Positions 52,024 through 60,827 of a stretch of 64,000 nt of DNA are shown one piece after another. The position numbers and the translations under genes are program-made. Position 1 is the stretch's first letter, and each line of letters opens with the position of its first letter. The notes beneath the pieces were generated by a model. It did not search any database, was not told the DNA's origin, and worked only from the letters and a program-made list of their open reading frames with translations. The stretch lies in assembly GCA_963747005.1 (NCBI GenBank), contig CAVVDT010000013.1, forward strand, positions 1-64,000, given 5' to 3'. The DNA comes from CAVVDT01 sp963747005 (lineage in GTDB: Bacteria > Pseudomonadota > Alphaproteobacteria > Rhizobiales > Aestuariivirgaceae).

Positions 52024-52191
52024 CTACTTGATCTTGGTTTCCTTGAACTCGACGTGCTTGCGGGCTACCGGGTCGTATTTCCGGAAAGAGAACTTCTCGG
52101 TCTTGGTCCGCGAGTTCTTCTTGGTGACGTAGAAAAAGCCGGTGTCGGCGGTCGACAGCAGCTTGATCTTGAGGCTGATGGCCTTGGCCAT
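52024..52191 (-). CDS. rpmG: Ribosomal protein bL33
   Basis: 55 aa from the ATG at 52191. It starts MAKAISLKIKLLSTADTG and has FYVTKKNSRT and KTEKFSFRKYDP, the standard bL33 sequence. The zinc-binding cysteines of the C+ form are absent, so this is the zinc-free (C-) type. pleD-rpmG proximity is conserved in Rhizobiales, though here an RTX gene lies between and rpmG is convergent. Confidence 0.97.
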   Translation of the reverse strand: MAKAISLKIKLLSTADTGFFYVTKKNSRTKTEKFSFRKYDPVARKHVEFKETKIK

Positions 52192-52440
52192 GATTTTCTC
52201 CCAAAGGTGCACGCGGCACCCGACAAGAACGGATTTGAGCGGCGGATATCGCCCAAGCCGCCGGCATTGTCAAGGTGGTGCCCCTCCGCATCACCGTAAA
52301 AATAGGGGCCTGCTTGTCCACCGTGCGAGGAAGCGGGCAGGGGCGGTGCCTGCAAAATCCGGAGACTTCCAGGTCGTGGGGGGATAGTCTTACGCGGGGC
52401 ACCGGGCGGGCGCCTCGACGATTCGATGGGGCAATGATCG

Positions 52441-53169
52441 ATGATCGGCAGACTGACACGCGGTGCGGCAACTCCCAATGCCGCCGGCACGAACACGCGC
52501 AGAACCGACGGGTTGCGAGGACCCACCGGCGCCCACACCCGTACGCAATATACGCTCTACGGGTCGCGCCGTTCGGGGCCGACCTACAAGGTCGCGCTGC
52601 TCCTCAACTTGGCCCACAAGCCATTCGACTATGTCGAGGTTTCGCTGGCCACGGGCGAGCACAGGCAGCCGCAGTTTCTTGCCAAGAATCGCTTCGGCCA
52701 GGTTCCCTGTCTCAGGGATGCCAACCTCTATCTGTGCCAGTCGGCATCCATCCTCGAGCATATTGCCGAGACCACCCGTCGCTACAACGGCCGCACCTCG
52801 GGGGAAATCGCCAGGGTGCGCGAATGGATGTTCTGGGACTTCGACAAACTCGCGGGTCCCGTCTACCGCCTCAGGGGCCGCGCGCTGGGCGTCCGGCAAT
52901 TCGGCGAGGAAGTGGCCGCCTGGTTCACCGCCGAGGCCAAAGCCGCGCTGGAGATCCTCGATGCCACGCTCGGCCCCAGCGAGTGGCTGGCCAGTCGCCG
53001 CCCCACTGTCGCCGATATCGACATCTATGGCGTGGTGCGCTATGCGCCCGAGGCGGGGCTCGATCTTTCAGGCTATCGCCACCTGGGCGCCTGGATGCAG
53101 CGGATCGAGGGGCTGGCGGGCTTTCGTCATCCAGACGACGCCCTGCCGAAGGAGGATAGCCACCGTTGA
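52441..53169 (+). CDS. Glutathione S-transferase family protein
   Basis: 242 aa from 52441, although the first 35 residues look unconserved and the true start may be further in. The thioredoxin-like domain starts at YTLYGSRRSGPTYKVALLLN, with cis-proline in FGQVPCL and the glutathione-site QSASILEHIAE. The helical domain contains RPTVADIDIYGVVRYAPEAG. Substrate unknown. The next gene begins 10 bp after it, and the following ones overlap or abut, so this is the head of a short operon. Confidence 0.85.
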   Translation: MIGRLTRGAATPNAAGTNTRRTDGLRGPTGAHTRTQYTLYGSRRSGPTYKVALLLNLAHKPFDYVEVSLATGEHRQPQFLAKNRFGQVPCLRDANLYLCQSASILEHIAETTRRYNGRTSGEIARVREWMFWDFDKLAGPVYRLRGRALGVRQFGEEVAAWFTAEAKAALEILDATLGPSEWLASRRPTVADIDIYGVVRYAPEAGLDLSGYRHLGAWMQRIEGLAGFRHPDDALPKEDSHR

Positions 53170-53179
53170 GGCCCCGGTA

Positions 53180-54184
53180 TTGACCGAAGCGAGTGAAACC
53201 GAAGCAACGGCCGATGCCGGCGAACCCGACGCCGGACGGGTGACCGGCGGATCACGGGCCCGGTGCCTGGCGATGCTGGCGGCCGCCATCACCGGCCTCG
53301 TGCTGGGCCGCATGGCGGGCCTGTGGATCGCCTTCGACATCTTCAACCATTTCATCTGGCATCTGGCGATCCTAGCCGTGGCGGCGTTCATCGGCTGCCT
53401 GCTGCCGCGCTGGCGGACGCGGACGGCACTCGGGCTGGCGCTTGCAGGCTTTCTCGGCATCTCGGCACTGGCGCTGACGGCCGGGCGCGACAGCGGCCCG
53501 GTGAGGCAGCCGGAGGCCGGCGAGCGCTCGCTGCGGATCATGTCGTTCAACACCTGGCTGCGCAACGACGACTGGCAGGCGGTTGCCGCCGAAGTGACGC
53601 GGCAGGACCCCGACGTCGCCATCCTCGTCGAGTTCGGCGCCGAAAAGGCACCGCTGCTCGACGCGCTGGCAAAGGCCTATCCCTACCGGGTCGATTGCCT
53701 TCATATCTCCTATTGCCACATGGCGCTGATTTCGAAATTTCCCTTTTCGAAGAGCGAGGCACACACCCGGTGGCGCGGGCCTCCCTTTATCCGCGTGCAG
53801 CTCGGTCCCGAGTTCGGCGGGCTGACGGTGTTTGGCGTGCATACCATCCGGCCGCCCTATTTCCGTTCGCAGCTCAAGCAGATGGTCGCCATGGCCGAGG
53901 TCATCGCCAAGACGCGCGGGGCCCGCCTGGCGGCCGGCGATTTCAACGCCACCCCGGCATCGTTCATGCTCGCAACCTTCGCCGCGGATTCGGGCCTCAA
54001 GCGCCTGACCTGGCTGCCCTCGTGGCCGGCCCGTTTCGGCCCGTTTCCACAGATCGCCATCGACCACCTGTTCGTGTCGCCGGAAATCCGCGCCCTGACG
54101 CGCCCGGTCATCGGCGAGCACGCCGGTTCCGACCACTATCCGGTGATCACCACCGTCGCGGTCAACACCGGCAAGGAGCCATGA
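53180..54184 (+). CDS. Membrane-anchored endonuclease/exonuclease/phosphatase (EEP) family protein
   Basis: 334 aa, with a TTG start at 53180 placed eight bases after a GAGG Shine-Dalgarno; no ATG fits, so the start is tentative. Three hydrophobic helices (about 25-100) precede an EEP catalytic domain: LRIMSFNTWLRN, VAILVEFGAE (metal-binding glutamate), VFGVHTIRPP, LAAGDFNATP and GSDHYPVIT. The active site would face the periplasm. Relatives cleave phosphodiesters of nucleic acids, lipids or sugar phosphates. Confidence 0.82.
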   Translation: MTEASETEATADAGEPDAGRVTGGSRARCLAMLAAAITGLVLGRMAGLWIAFDIFNHFIWHLAILAVAAFIGCLLPRWRTRTALGLALAGFLGISALALTAGRDSGPVRQPEAGERSLRIMSFNTWLRNDDWQAVAAEVTRQDPDVAILVEFGAEKAPLLDALAKAYPYRVDCLHISYCHMALISKFPFSKSEAHTRWRGPPFIRVQLGPEFGGLTVFGVHTIRPPYFRSQLKQMVAMAEVIAKTRGARLAAGDFNATPASFMLATFAADSGLKRLTWLPSWPARFGPFPQIAIDHLFVSPEIRALTRPVIGEHAGSDHYPVITTVAVNTGKEP

Positions 54185-55086
54185 CTCAAGCCGACGCCGC
54201 TCGCATGCGCATGGCCTACGTCTATCTGGTGCTGGCGCCGCTGTTCTGGTCGGGCAACTGGGTGGCCGGCAGGGCGCTGCGCGACACGGTCAGCCCGATC
54301 ACCCTCAATACGCTCCGATGGAGCCTGGCGCTGGCCATTCTTGCGCTGCTGACGCGCGGGCGCTGGAGGGCGATCGGTGCGGCCATGCGGCGCGAATGGC
54401 GGCCGCTGGCGGCGCTGGGACTCATCGGCATCGTGGGCTTCCAGCTCCTGCTCTATTACGGTCTGAAGTCGACGACGGCGATCAACGGACTGGCGCTCAA
54501 TTCCACCATGCCGGTGTGGATGGTGGCGGGCGGTGTGATCTGGCTTGGCGAGCGGGCGGGGATTCGCCAGGTGGCCGGCGGCGCCATATCGATCCTCGGC
54601 ATCCTGGTGATCATCGGGCGTGGCGATCCCTCGATCATCGCCCATCTCAAGTTTACCGCCGGCGATCTGTTGCTGCTGCTGGCGATGCCGACCTGGACGC
54701 TTTATTCCATCGTCCTCAAGCGCTCGACCACCACATTGAGCGGCCTCGAACACCTGACGGCGCTGACGGTCTTCGCGGTCATCGCCATGCTGCCCTTTGC
54801 CTTCCTCGACGTGGCGGGAGGGGGTTTCCTGCCGCACACATGGCAGGCCTGGGCAGCCATTGCCTATGTGGGCTCGCTGGCCTCGGTGGGAGCGCTGTTC
54901 TTCTGGAACGAGGGGATGAAGCGCACCGGGGCCGGGGTATCGAGCTTTTTCTATCACCTCATGCCGGTATTCGGCACCTTGTGGAGCATCGTGTTCCTCA
55001 ACGAGCGCCCGGCGCTCTATCACCTGGCCGGCTTTGCCCTCATTCTCGCCGGCGTGTGGCTGGCGACGGCGAGGCGCTTGCGCTAG
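54181..55086 (+). CDS. DMT-superfamily (EamA) transporter
   Basis: 301 aa from the ATG at 54181, overlapping the EEP gene stop in an ATGA arrangement. About ten membrane helices in two EamA repeats; LVLAPLFWSGNWVAGRAL near the start and YHLMPVFGTLWSIVFLNERP in the second repeat are typical. It is a second paralogue of the transporter type at 9189-10076. Substrate unknown. Confidence 0.88.
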   Translation: MTQADAARMRMAYVYLVLAPLFWSGNWVAGRALRDTVSPITLNTLRWSLALAILALLTRGRWRAIGAAMRREWRPLAALGLIGIVGFQLLLYYGLKSTTAINGLALNSTMPVWMVAGGVIWLGERAGIRQVAGGAISILGILVIIGRGDPSIIAHLKFTAGDLLLLLAMPTWTLYSIVLKRSTTTLSGLEHLTALTVFAVIAMLPFAFLDVAGGGFLPHTWQAWAAIAYVGSLASVGALFFWNEGMKRTGAGVSSFFYHLMPVFGTLWSIVFLNERPALYHLAGFALILAGVWLATARRLR

Positions 55087-55127
55087 GTTCGCCTCCGATT
55101 TCCTCTTTTTTGCAAAAGGAAGACGCC

Positions 55128-55844
55128 ATGGCCGGCAGCGCCACCAAGCCCATCGACCTCTATTACTGGCCAACCCCCAACGGCTGGAAGATCACCCTGA
55201 TGCTGGAGGAGTGCCGCTACCCCTATGTGGTCAAATATGTCGACATCGGTCGCGGCGAGCAGTTCGATCCGACCTTCCTCGCCATTTCCCCCAATAACCG
55301 CATGCCGGCCATCGTCGATCCCGATGGTCCGGGGGGCAAGCCGATCTCGATCTTCGAATCGGGCGCTATCCTGCAATATCTCGGCAACAAGACCGGAAAA
55401 TTCTATCCCAAGCGGACGCGCGACCGCGTCGAGGTCGACCAGTGGCTGTTCTGGCAGATGTGCAACCTCGGCCCGATGTGCGGGCAGGCGCATCATTTCC
55501 GCAACTATGCCCGCGAAACGCTTCCCTACGCGATTGCGCGCTACACCAACGAAGTAACGCGGCTTTACGGCGTAATGGACCGGCGCCTCGCCGACCGCTT
55601 GTTCCTCGCCGGCAAATATTCCATCGCCGACATGGCCTGTTACGGCTGGGTCAGGCCGTGGAAGCGTCAGGGACAGGACCTCGAACAGTTTGTCCACCTG
55701 AAGCGCTGGTTCGAGGCGATCGGGGCGCGGCCCGCCACCAGGCGCGCCATTGCCGTTGGCGAAGAGCGCCGCGGCCGGCCGGAAGATCTCAAGACCAATG
55801 ACAAGGCCTGGGAGATCCTGTTCGGGGCCGGCCAGAGGCGCTGA
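55128..55844 (+). CDS. Glutathione S-transferase, YghU/YfcG-like
   Basis: 238 aa from the ATG at 55128 (AAAAGGAAGA Shine-Dalgarno). Motifs fit the nu-class (YfcG/YghU) disulfide-bond reductase branch: DLYYWPTPNGWKITLMLEE, the NRMPAIVDPDG loop, FESGAILQYLGNKTG, and RDRVEVDQWLFWQM with GPMCGQAHHF. Nu-class enzymes reduce glutathione-linked disulfides. It lies 41 bp after the EamA gene. Confidence 0.9.
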   Translation: MAGSATKPIDLYYWPTPNGWKITLMLEECRYPYVVKYVDIGRGEQFDPTFLAISPNNRMPAIVDPDGPGGKPISIFESGAILQYLGNKTGKFYPKRTRDRVEVDQWLFWQMCNLGPMCGQAHHFRNYARETLPYAIARYTNEVTRLYGVMDRRLADRLFLAGKYSIADMACYGWVRPWKRQGQDLEQFVHLKRWFEAIGARPATRRAIAVGEERRGRPEDLKTNDKAWEILFGAGQRR

Positions 55845-56124
55845 GTGCCATCGACCAGCCGCGATCTCTTCAATTGGTTAGCGAATGGTCAAGGCGCGGC
55901 TTTCGGAAATCGCTCAAAATCTTCCATATGCCATTGAAATAAAAATAGAAATAAATCGCCATCACGATCCACCGACGGCCTGTCCCCTGGGTCGGTCATC
56001 TCTTGTTAAGCCTTTGTCTTAACTGCCTTTGGAAACTTAGACGGCACGATCAGGTCAACCGGACGGGGCACAGATCCCGCTGGGTTCTGACAGTGAGTAG
56101 CGTTGAACAAAGGGAAGAACAAAG

Positions 56125-56394
56125 ATGGCTAAGATCGACATGAACATGGCCTCGCTGGCCGAAGGATCGCTGAGCGGTGCTGCCGCGGAGGCCCTTTTCA
56201 ATCTCGGCATGATGTATTGCATCGGCCGCAAGGTCGAGCGCGATCTCGTCGCCGCCCACAAGTGGTTCAACCTGGCGGCATTGCGCGGCTCCGATGAAGC
56301 CCGCACCTGCCGGGTGGAAATCGCTCAGGAAATGTCGACCGGCGAGATCGCCGAAGCCCAGCGCCAGGCGCGCCAGTGGCTCACCCTGCACTGA
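56125..56394 (+). CDS. Small Sel1-repeat (SLR) protein
   Basis: 89 aa. One Sel1-like repeat is clear, with AAAEALFNLGMMYCIGRKVERDLVAAHKWFNLAALRGSDEA. Sel1 repeats are helical protein-binding modules. There is no signal peptide, so it should be cytosolic. It is preceded by about 280 bp of AT-rich non-coding DNA that probably holds its promoter. Function unknown. Confidence 0.85.
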   Translation: MAKIDMNMASLAEGSLSGAAAEALFNLGMMYCIGRKVERDLVAAHKWFNLAALRGSDEARTCRVEIAQEMSTGEIAEAQRQARQWLTLH

Positions 56395-56421
56395 GCGTGA
56401 AAACCAGAGCTGATTGCAAGG

Positions 56422-56709
56422 CTAGTAAAGCGGGCTGTCGTGGCGGCCCGGGGACATGTTGCGATTGAGCAGGCGCTGCCAGTCGCTTTCGAATTGCTTC
56501 TGCTCGACCTGCGAGTGCCAGATCTGCGATTGATAGACGTCGGCCTGGGCGTTGATCCTGTCCTGCGGGCTGTTGAGCGGGGGCAGGGGACCGGCATAGG
56601 GGGCATAGAGATGGCCGGAGGGAATGAAGTTTTCCGCTGCCAGACCGATGCCGGCACTCATCACAAGGCCGGTCAGGGCGGCCATCGTCCCGACGCTAAA
56701 TCTCGACAT
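56422..56709 (-). CDS. Small secreted protein of unknown function
   Basis: 95 aa from the ATG at 56709. A signal peptide is visible (about 8-28, ending at GIGLAAENF). The mature part, PSGHLYAPYAGPLPPLNSP followed by a Q- and W-containing helix, has no family I recognise. It converges with the Sel1 gene (27-bp gap). The upstream gap of about 260 bp to the next gene is AT-rich. Confidence 0.65.
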   Translation of the reverse strand: MSRFSVGTMAALTGLVMSAGIGLAAENFIPSGHLYAPYAGPLPPLNSPQDRINAQADVYQSQIWHSQVEQKQFESDWQRLLNRNMSPGRHDSPLY

Positions 56710-56973
56710 ACCTATATACTCCCTGATCACATCCACGCCCGGCGCAGTCACTTCCTCCGAGCCCTTTATATAGCACAATAACGGCGAAAACACGCTAACA
56801 TACCTTTAAGTATGATCGCCGCGGCCCATTCCTAGGACGCGGCCGGGGAAATTCATCGCCGCTGTTGCAACCACCACACAAATCCAGCGCACGTTCCTGA
56901 CCGGATCGCGCTCTTGGGCCTTGCGGGCGCCGGCAAAGACCATATTGTGGGGCGCGACAAGGAGCCACTACCC

Positions 56974-57600
56974 ATGATGAAGCTGCATTTCAACCCCGCC
57001 TCGCCGTTTGTCCGTTTCGTGCGCATCGTGGCCAACGAAGTGGGACTGGACGACCAGATCGACCTCGTTCCAACCGGCGCCATTACACCGATTGCCGTGC
57101 ATCAGGGCGTGGCGGCGACCAACCCGCTCGGCAAGATCCCGGGACTGATCACCGAACATGGCCGTCCGCTGCACGACAGCCGGGTGATCGCGGAGTATCT
57201 CGCCCATCACAGCGGCCGCAGCGACCTCATCCCCGACGAACCGGTGCGGCGTTTCCGGGTGCTGACGCTCGAATCCCAGGCGCTGGGTATTGCCGATGCC
57301 GCGGTCGCCTGGCGCTACGAGATGGTCATGCGCCCGGAGGCCCTGCGCTGGCAGGACTGGGCCGACCGGCAGAAGACGCGGGTGATGATGGGGCTCGACG
57401 ATATCGAGGCCAACTGGCGCGCCGATCTGGGCGACGTCGATGTCGGGACCATCGCCCTGGCGGCGACGCTCGGCTATCTCGACTTCCGTTTTCCCGATTG
57501 GGACTGGCGTACCGGCCGGCCGGAGCTGACGGCATTCTACAGCGGGTTTGCGGCCCGCCCGTCCATGCAGACGACCCAGTACGCCGCTCCCCCGGCCTGA
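56974..57600 (+). CDS. Glutathione S-transferase family protein
   Basis: 208 aa from the ATG at 56974. The N-terminal domain has MMKLHFNPASPFVRFVRIVA, cis-proline in LGKIPGLI, and the glutathione site LHDSRVIAEYLA. The helical C-terminal domain includes GTIALAATLGYLDFRFPDWDW. The serine in SPFVRFVR suggests a beta- or YibF-like transferase. Fourth member of this fold in the window. Confidence 0.88.
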   Translation: MMKLHFNPASPFVRFVRIVANEVGLDDQIDLVPTGAITPIAVHQGVAATNPLGKIPGLITEHGRPLHDSRVIAEYLAHHSGRSDLIPDEPVRRFRVLTLESQALGIADAAVAWRYEMVMRPEALRWQDWADRQKTRVMMGLDDIEANWRADLGDVDVGTIALAATLGYLDFRFPDWDWRTGRPELTAFYSGFAARPSMQTTQYAAPPA

Positions 57601-57607
57601 TTGCGCT

Positions 57608-58696
57608 TCACTCCGCGGCCACCAGCACACCTGCACCGCTTCGCCCGGTCGAAAGGCGCACCACGCTCGCCGCGCCGGCAATGATCGCCGCCAGCGCCAG
57701 GATGGAACTCACCGACAAGGTGGCAACGCCGGTGATGCCCTGACCGATGGTGCAGCCCAGCGCCGTCACCCCGCCGAAGCCCATGAGGAAGGCGCCGGTG
57801 AGGATCCGGATGGTTTCGCCCGGCGTCTGGAAACTGGCGACGGTCCAGTCCGAGCGCACCAGCGAGGCGACAAACGATCCGGCTATGGTGCCGAACAGCA
57901 GGGCGATTCCGAAGTTGATGGATGCCCCGGTGAAGGTCAGGAGATAAAGAATGGCGTTGCCGGCGGGCATGATGAAGCTCACCGATTCAAGCTTGGCCGG
58001 ATCGAAGTCGTCAGCCCCCAGGATGCCGGTGACCGCAAACCCCGACACCGCTGCCAGTCCGATCACCACCGCCGGAACGAAGAGCCGTGGACGGGTGCGC
58101 AGCCGCGCATCGGCAAGCGCCCAGACCGTGAGGCCGACGGCGATCACCCACGGCAGCGGCCTTGCGATGACAGCGGCGTTCACTCCGCTCAGGTCGCCCA
58201 GCAGCGCGCCGAGACCGTGGCCGCCGCTGGCGCTGAGATCGAGCGACAACGGATCGATCCATGACACACGGGCGAGGCCGGTGAGGCCGCGGGCCGCCAT
58301 GTAGGCTGAAAGACCCATGATGATCAGGGCGATGACCGCCTTCAGGTCGCCGCCGCCGGAGCGAATGACGAGGCTGTAGCCGCATGAACCGGTCAGCGCC
58401 ATGCCGACGCCGAAGATCGCTCCGCCGATGAGGGCGGCGCCCCAGCCGAAGGCACCGAGGAGATAAATGCTCTGCGTCAGGTCGATCAGGCCGGCGGCGG
58501 CAAGGGCATTGACGCCGGCCATCGCCGCGGCGATGGCCAGCGCCCAGCCCTTCAAGCGGACGGTGTCACCGTGGCGGACCAGATCGTTGATGGCGCAGAA
58601 GGTGCAAAAGCGGCTGAGACGGCCGGAAATGCCGACGGCAAGACCGACGGCGAGACCGCCAAGGGCCATCAGCAGGGAGACGGGGAGGTCGGACAT
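57608..58696 (-). CDS. YeeE/YedE-family sulfur-compound transporter
   Basis: 362 aa, about nine to ten membrane helices. Two conserved glycine/cysteine turns mark the family: GISGRLSRFCTFCAINDL with GSCGYSLVIRSGGGDLK, and GFGGVTALGCTIGQGITG. Members carry thiosulfate or deliver selenium and sulfur through the membrane using these cysteines. This is the long single-chain form. An inverted repeat in its upstream gap may be an operator. Confidence 0.9.
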   Translation of the reverse strand: MSDLPVSLLMALGGLAVGLAVGISGRLSRFCTFCAINDLVRHGDTVRLKGWALAIAAAMAGVNALAAAGLIDLTQSIYLLGAFGWGAALIGGAIFGVGMALTGSCGYSLVIRSGGGDLKAVIALIIMGLSAYMAARGLTGLARVSWIDPLSLDLSASGGHGLGALLGDLSGVNAAVIARPLPWVIAVGLTVWALADARLRTRPRLFVPAVVIGLAAVSGFAVTGILGADDFDPAKLESVSFIMPAGNAILYLLTFTGASINFGIALLFGTIAGSFVASLVRSDWTVASFQTPGETIRILTGAFLMGFGGVTALGCTIGQGITGVATLSVSSILALAAIIAGAASVVRLSTGRSGAGVLVAAE

Positions 58697-58722
58697 GGTG
58701 GCCTCATGGGTGACAATCTGTC

Positions 58723-58740
58723 CGTTCGTTATTACGAACG
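58723..58740. promoter_or_regulatory. Candidate operator CGTTCGT-tatt-ACGAACG
   Basis: A perfect 7-bp inverted repeat with a 4-bp spacer lies in the 99-bp gap upstream of the YeeE/YedE gene, 27 bp before its start and in an AT-rich setting. Its form suits a dimeric repressor of the TetR or ArsR type. No such regulator is encoded next to it. Confidence 0.5.
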
Positions 58741-58795
58741 TATGTATTAAATACAGGACGAGAGCGCCGCAATCAAGCCCCGGTCGATCACCGTG

Positions 58796-59443
58796 CTACA
58801 GCAGGTCGGTGATGATGTTCGCATGCTCCTGATAGAGCTGGAGGCCGCTGCGCCACACGTTGCGGCGGGCGAACAGGGGTTCGTTGCGGGCCAGCCATTG
58901 CGGGTCGATGGGCGAATGGCGGAAGTAGCTATCGAAGTAGCGACTGGCGTAGAAATCGTGTTCCAGCCTCGGTGTCGCGACGTCCTTGCCGCTGAAGAAG
59001 TCGATGCTGCGGGGGCTGTGGAACAGCCAGCGCGAGGAAGCCGCCGCCATTCGCCTTTGCCCTTGCAGGAAGATCGGCACGCACATCGACAGGCAATCGT
59101 GCCCGGCGGTCACGCGGGTGTCGACTTCGCGGGTCTTCTTCATTTCATCGATGGCGGCGATGACGGCGCTGCCTTCATCGAGCGATCCGCCGGGCGAATC
59201 GAGATCGATGACGAAGCGCCTGACTTGTGCCTCGTTGGCCGCAAAGGCATCGGCAATGAGCCTGGCCATGGGCAGCTTGATCTCGTGGTGCCAGGAAAGC
59301 ACCAGCGTGTCCGGCGCGGCGGCATCGCGGGTGATGACGAGCTGTCCCCTGTCGGCGTAGATGCGCTGATAAAGATGCCAGGCAAGCACCGCCGCGATAG
59401 CGCAGAGGCCCAGCAGCAGGGCGCGGCTCAACCGGGCGGACAT
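58796..59443 (-). CDS. ClpP-fold membrane-anchored protein (periplasmic)
   Basis: 215 aa. One N-terminal membrane anchor (about 8-25) precedes a ClpP/crotonase-like domain. VRRFVIDLDSPGGSLDEG matches the oxyanion-hole strand of SppA/NfeD-type proteases, and HDCLSMCVPIFLQGQRRM contains a serine at the expected nucleophile turn flanked by two cysteines. Similar proteins form the COG3904 group of predicted periplasmic ClpP-like proteins. Protease activity is plausible but not shown. It lies between the YeeE/YedE and thioredoxin-like genes on the same strand. Confidence 0.78.
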   Translation of the reverse strand: MSARLSRALLLGLCAIAAVLAWHLYQRIYADRGQLVITRDAAAPDTLVLSWHHEIKLPMARLIADAFAANEAQVRRFVIDLDSPGGSLDEGSAVIAAIDEMKKTREVDTRVTAGHDCLSMCVPIFLQGQRRMAAASSRWLFHSPRSIDFFSGKDVATPRLEHDFYASRYFDSYFRHSPIDPQWLARNEPLFARRNVWRSGLQLYQEHANIITDLL

Positions 59444-59450
59444 GGGGCTT

Positions 59451-60002
59451 TCAGGCCGCCTTCCACTTGATCGAACAGCCCATGGAGGCGACCTGCTCGG
59501 CCGGTCCCTTGCCGCTGCGGGCGATCTCCATCATGGCCTCGTGAAGCTCGCGCCGGGCATCGGGCACCAGGGTGGCTTTCGAGGCATCGAGGCGGCCGCG
59601 ATATTGCAGTTCAAGCGCCGCGTTGAAGCCGAAGAAGTCCGGCGTGCAGATGGCGCCCCAGGCCCGCGCGACCGCCTGGCTTTCATCGTGCAGGTAGGGA
59701 AACGTGAAGCCATGGCGGGAAGCGAAGCGCTTCATGTTGTCAAAGGAATCTTCGGGAAAGTTGGCGGCGTCGTTGGCGCAGATGGCGGCAACGCCGATGC
59801 CGGCTGCCTGCAACTCGACAGCTTCCGCGGCGAGACGGTCGATGATCGCCTTCACATAGGGGCAATGGTTGCAGATAAAGGCGATGAGCGTGCCCTTTTC
59901 GCCCCTGATTTCTTTGAGCGCATAGGTCCTGCCGTCGGTTGCCGGCAGGCGAAAGGCAGGCGGGCGCCAGCCGAAATCGCAAAGGGGTGGGATGGCTGCC
60001 AT
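59451..60002 (-). CDS. Thioredoxin-like (AhpC/TSA-type) protein
   Basis: 183 aa from the ATG at 60002. It has a peroxiredoxin/thioredoxin fold with FRLPATDGRTYALKEI, then IAFICNHCPYVKAIIDR carrying an NHCPYV motif, and a later AICTPDFFGFN cis-proline loop. The redox motif has one cysteine at the first position only, as in the NHCPY family of thioredoxin-like proteins often annotated as AhpC/TSA. It starts the minus-strand run that continues with the ClpP-like gene 7 bp on. Confidence 0.85.
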   Translation of the reverse strand: MAAIPPLCDFGWRPPAFRLPATDGRTYALKEIRGEKGTLIAFICNHCPYVKAIIDRLAAEAVELQAAGIGVAAICANDAANFPEDSFDNMKRFASRHGFTFPYLHDESQAVARAWGAICTPDFFGFNAALELQYRGRLDASKATLVPDARRELHEAMMEIARSGKGPAEQVASMGCSIKWKAA

Positions 60003-60173
60003 GGGGTCGGCCTTTCGCAAACGATTGCACCGCGCAGCCCGCGCTGTCGGCAAGCCTGATCAGCGGTAGCGGCTGAAGGTAAGCCATCAACATGCGAAGC
60101 CCCACCGGGCTTGTCAATGTGCGCACCGCGTGTGATAGCCTCGACGGGGCGGTGCAAGAAGGAGTCTGGCAAG

Positions 60174-60503
60174 GTGGCGACGATTTCCGGCTATCATGCG
60201 CATGTCTATTTCGATGCCGCGAGCCTCGACAAGGCACGGGGCCTGTGCGAGGCGGCGCGCGACCGCTTCGGCGTGGTCATGGGCAGGGTGCACGAGAAGA
60301 ATGTCGGTCCGCATCCGCGCTGGTCGTGCCAGCTTGCCTTCGGTCCGGAAAAGCTTGCCGAGGTGGTGCCGTGGCTGGCGCTCAACCGCGCCGGGCTGAC
60401 GGTGTTCCTGCATCCCGAGACCGGCGATGCCATCGCCGATCACACCGATCACGCCCTGTGGATGGGTGAGATGCTGCCGCTCGACATCGACGCCCTGCGC
60501 TGA
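60174..60503 (+). CDS. DOPA 4,5-dioxygenase family protein
   Basis: 109 aa from a GTG at 60174, placed about nine bases after AAGGAG. It has the short dioxygenase fold: YHAHVYFDAASLDKA at the start, VGPHPRWSCQLAF in the middle, and VFLHPETGDAIADHTDHALWMG at the end. The histidines of these segments bind the iron. Family members open catechol rings (DOPA) or are of unknown substrate in bacteria. Confidence 0.85.
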   Translation: MATISGYHAHVYFDAASLDKARGLCEAARDRFGVVMGRVHEKNVGPHPRWSCQLAFGPEKLAEVVPWLALNRAGLTVFLHPETGDAIADHTDHALWMGEMLPLDIDALR

Positions 60504-60513
60504 TCGCCGGCGT

Positions 60514-60687
60514 TCAGCCCAAAGCCTCGATGTGACGCAGCAACGTCATCAGTTCGCGGATGGCGGGGCTCAAGCCTTCATCCGGTGAGCGGGTCTGCCG
60601 GTCACTGGTGCCGGGGCGGCGATAGTTTTCTGCATGCGCGGCCAGATCGCGCAGCAGGCGTTGGGCGGCGACGGGTGAGGGGTTCAT
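60514..60687 (-). CDS. Small unrecognised protein
   Basis: 57 aa from the ATG at 60687. It is predicted helical, with MNPSPVAAQRLLRDLAAHA and a C-terminal AIRELMTLLRHIEALG. No family recognised. It converges with the DOPA-dioxygenase-like gene (10-bp gap). Coding is supported only by composition and position. Confidence 0.45.
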   Translation of the reverse strand: MNPSPVAAQRLLRDLAAHAENYRRPGTSDRQTRSPDEGLSPAIRELMTLLRHIEALG

Positions 60688-60827
60688 GGCGAAAGTCCTT
60701 CGAAATAAGTCGAACGTTGGCGCCAAGACTGCCACACACGGCCTGAACGCCCAGCGAACCGCCTGTTCACAAAGGGTTCATGGCAGCGGCCTTGACCGCT
60801 GGCAGCCGGGCGGTGGATGGTTGCGCC

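Noticed and set aside
52463..53179. Extended upstream part of the EEP-family reading frame
   Set aside because: The frame stays open through the whole GST gene, but that region is clearly coding in the GST frame; the EEP start is placed after the GST stop.
56006..56023. CtrA-type site TTAA...TTAAC upstream of the Sel1 gene
   Set aside because: The spacer is nine bases, not the seven required by the consensus.
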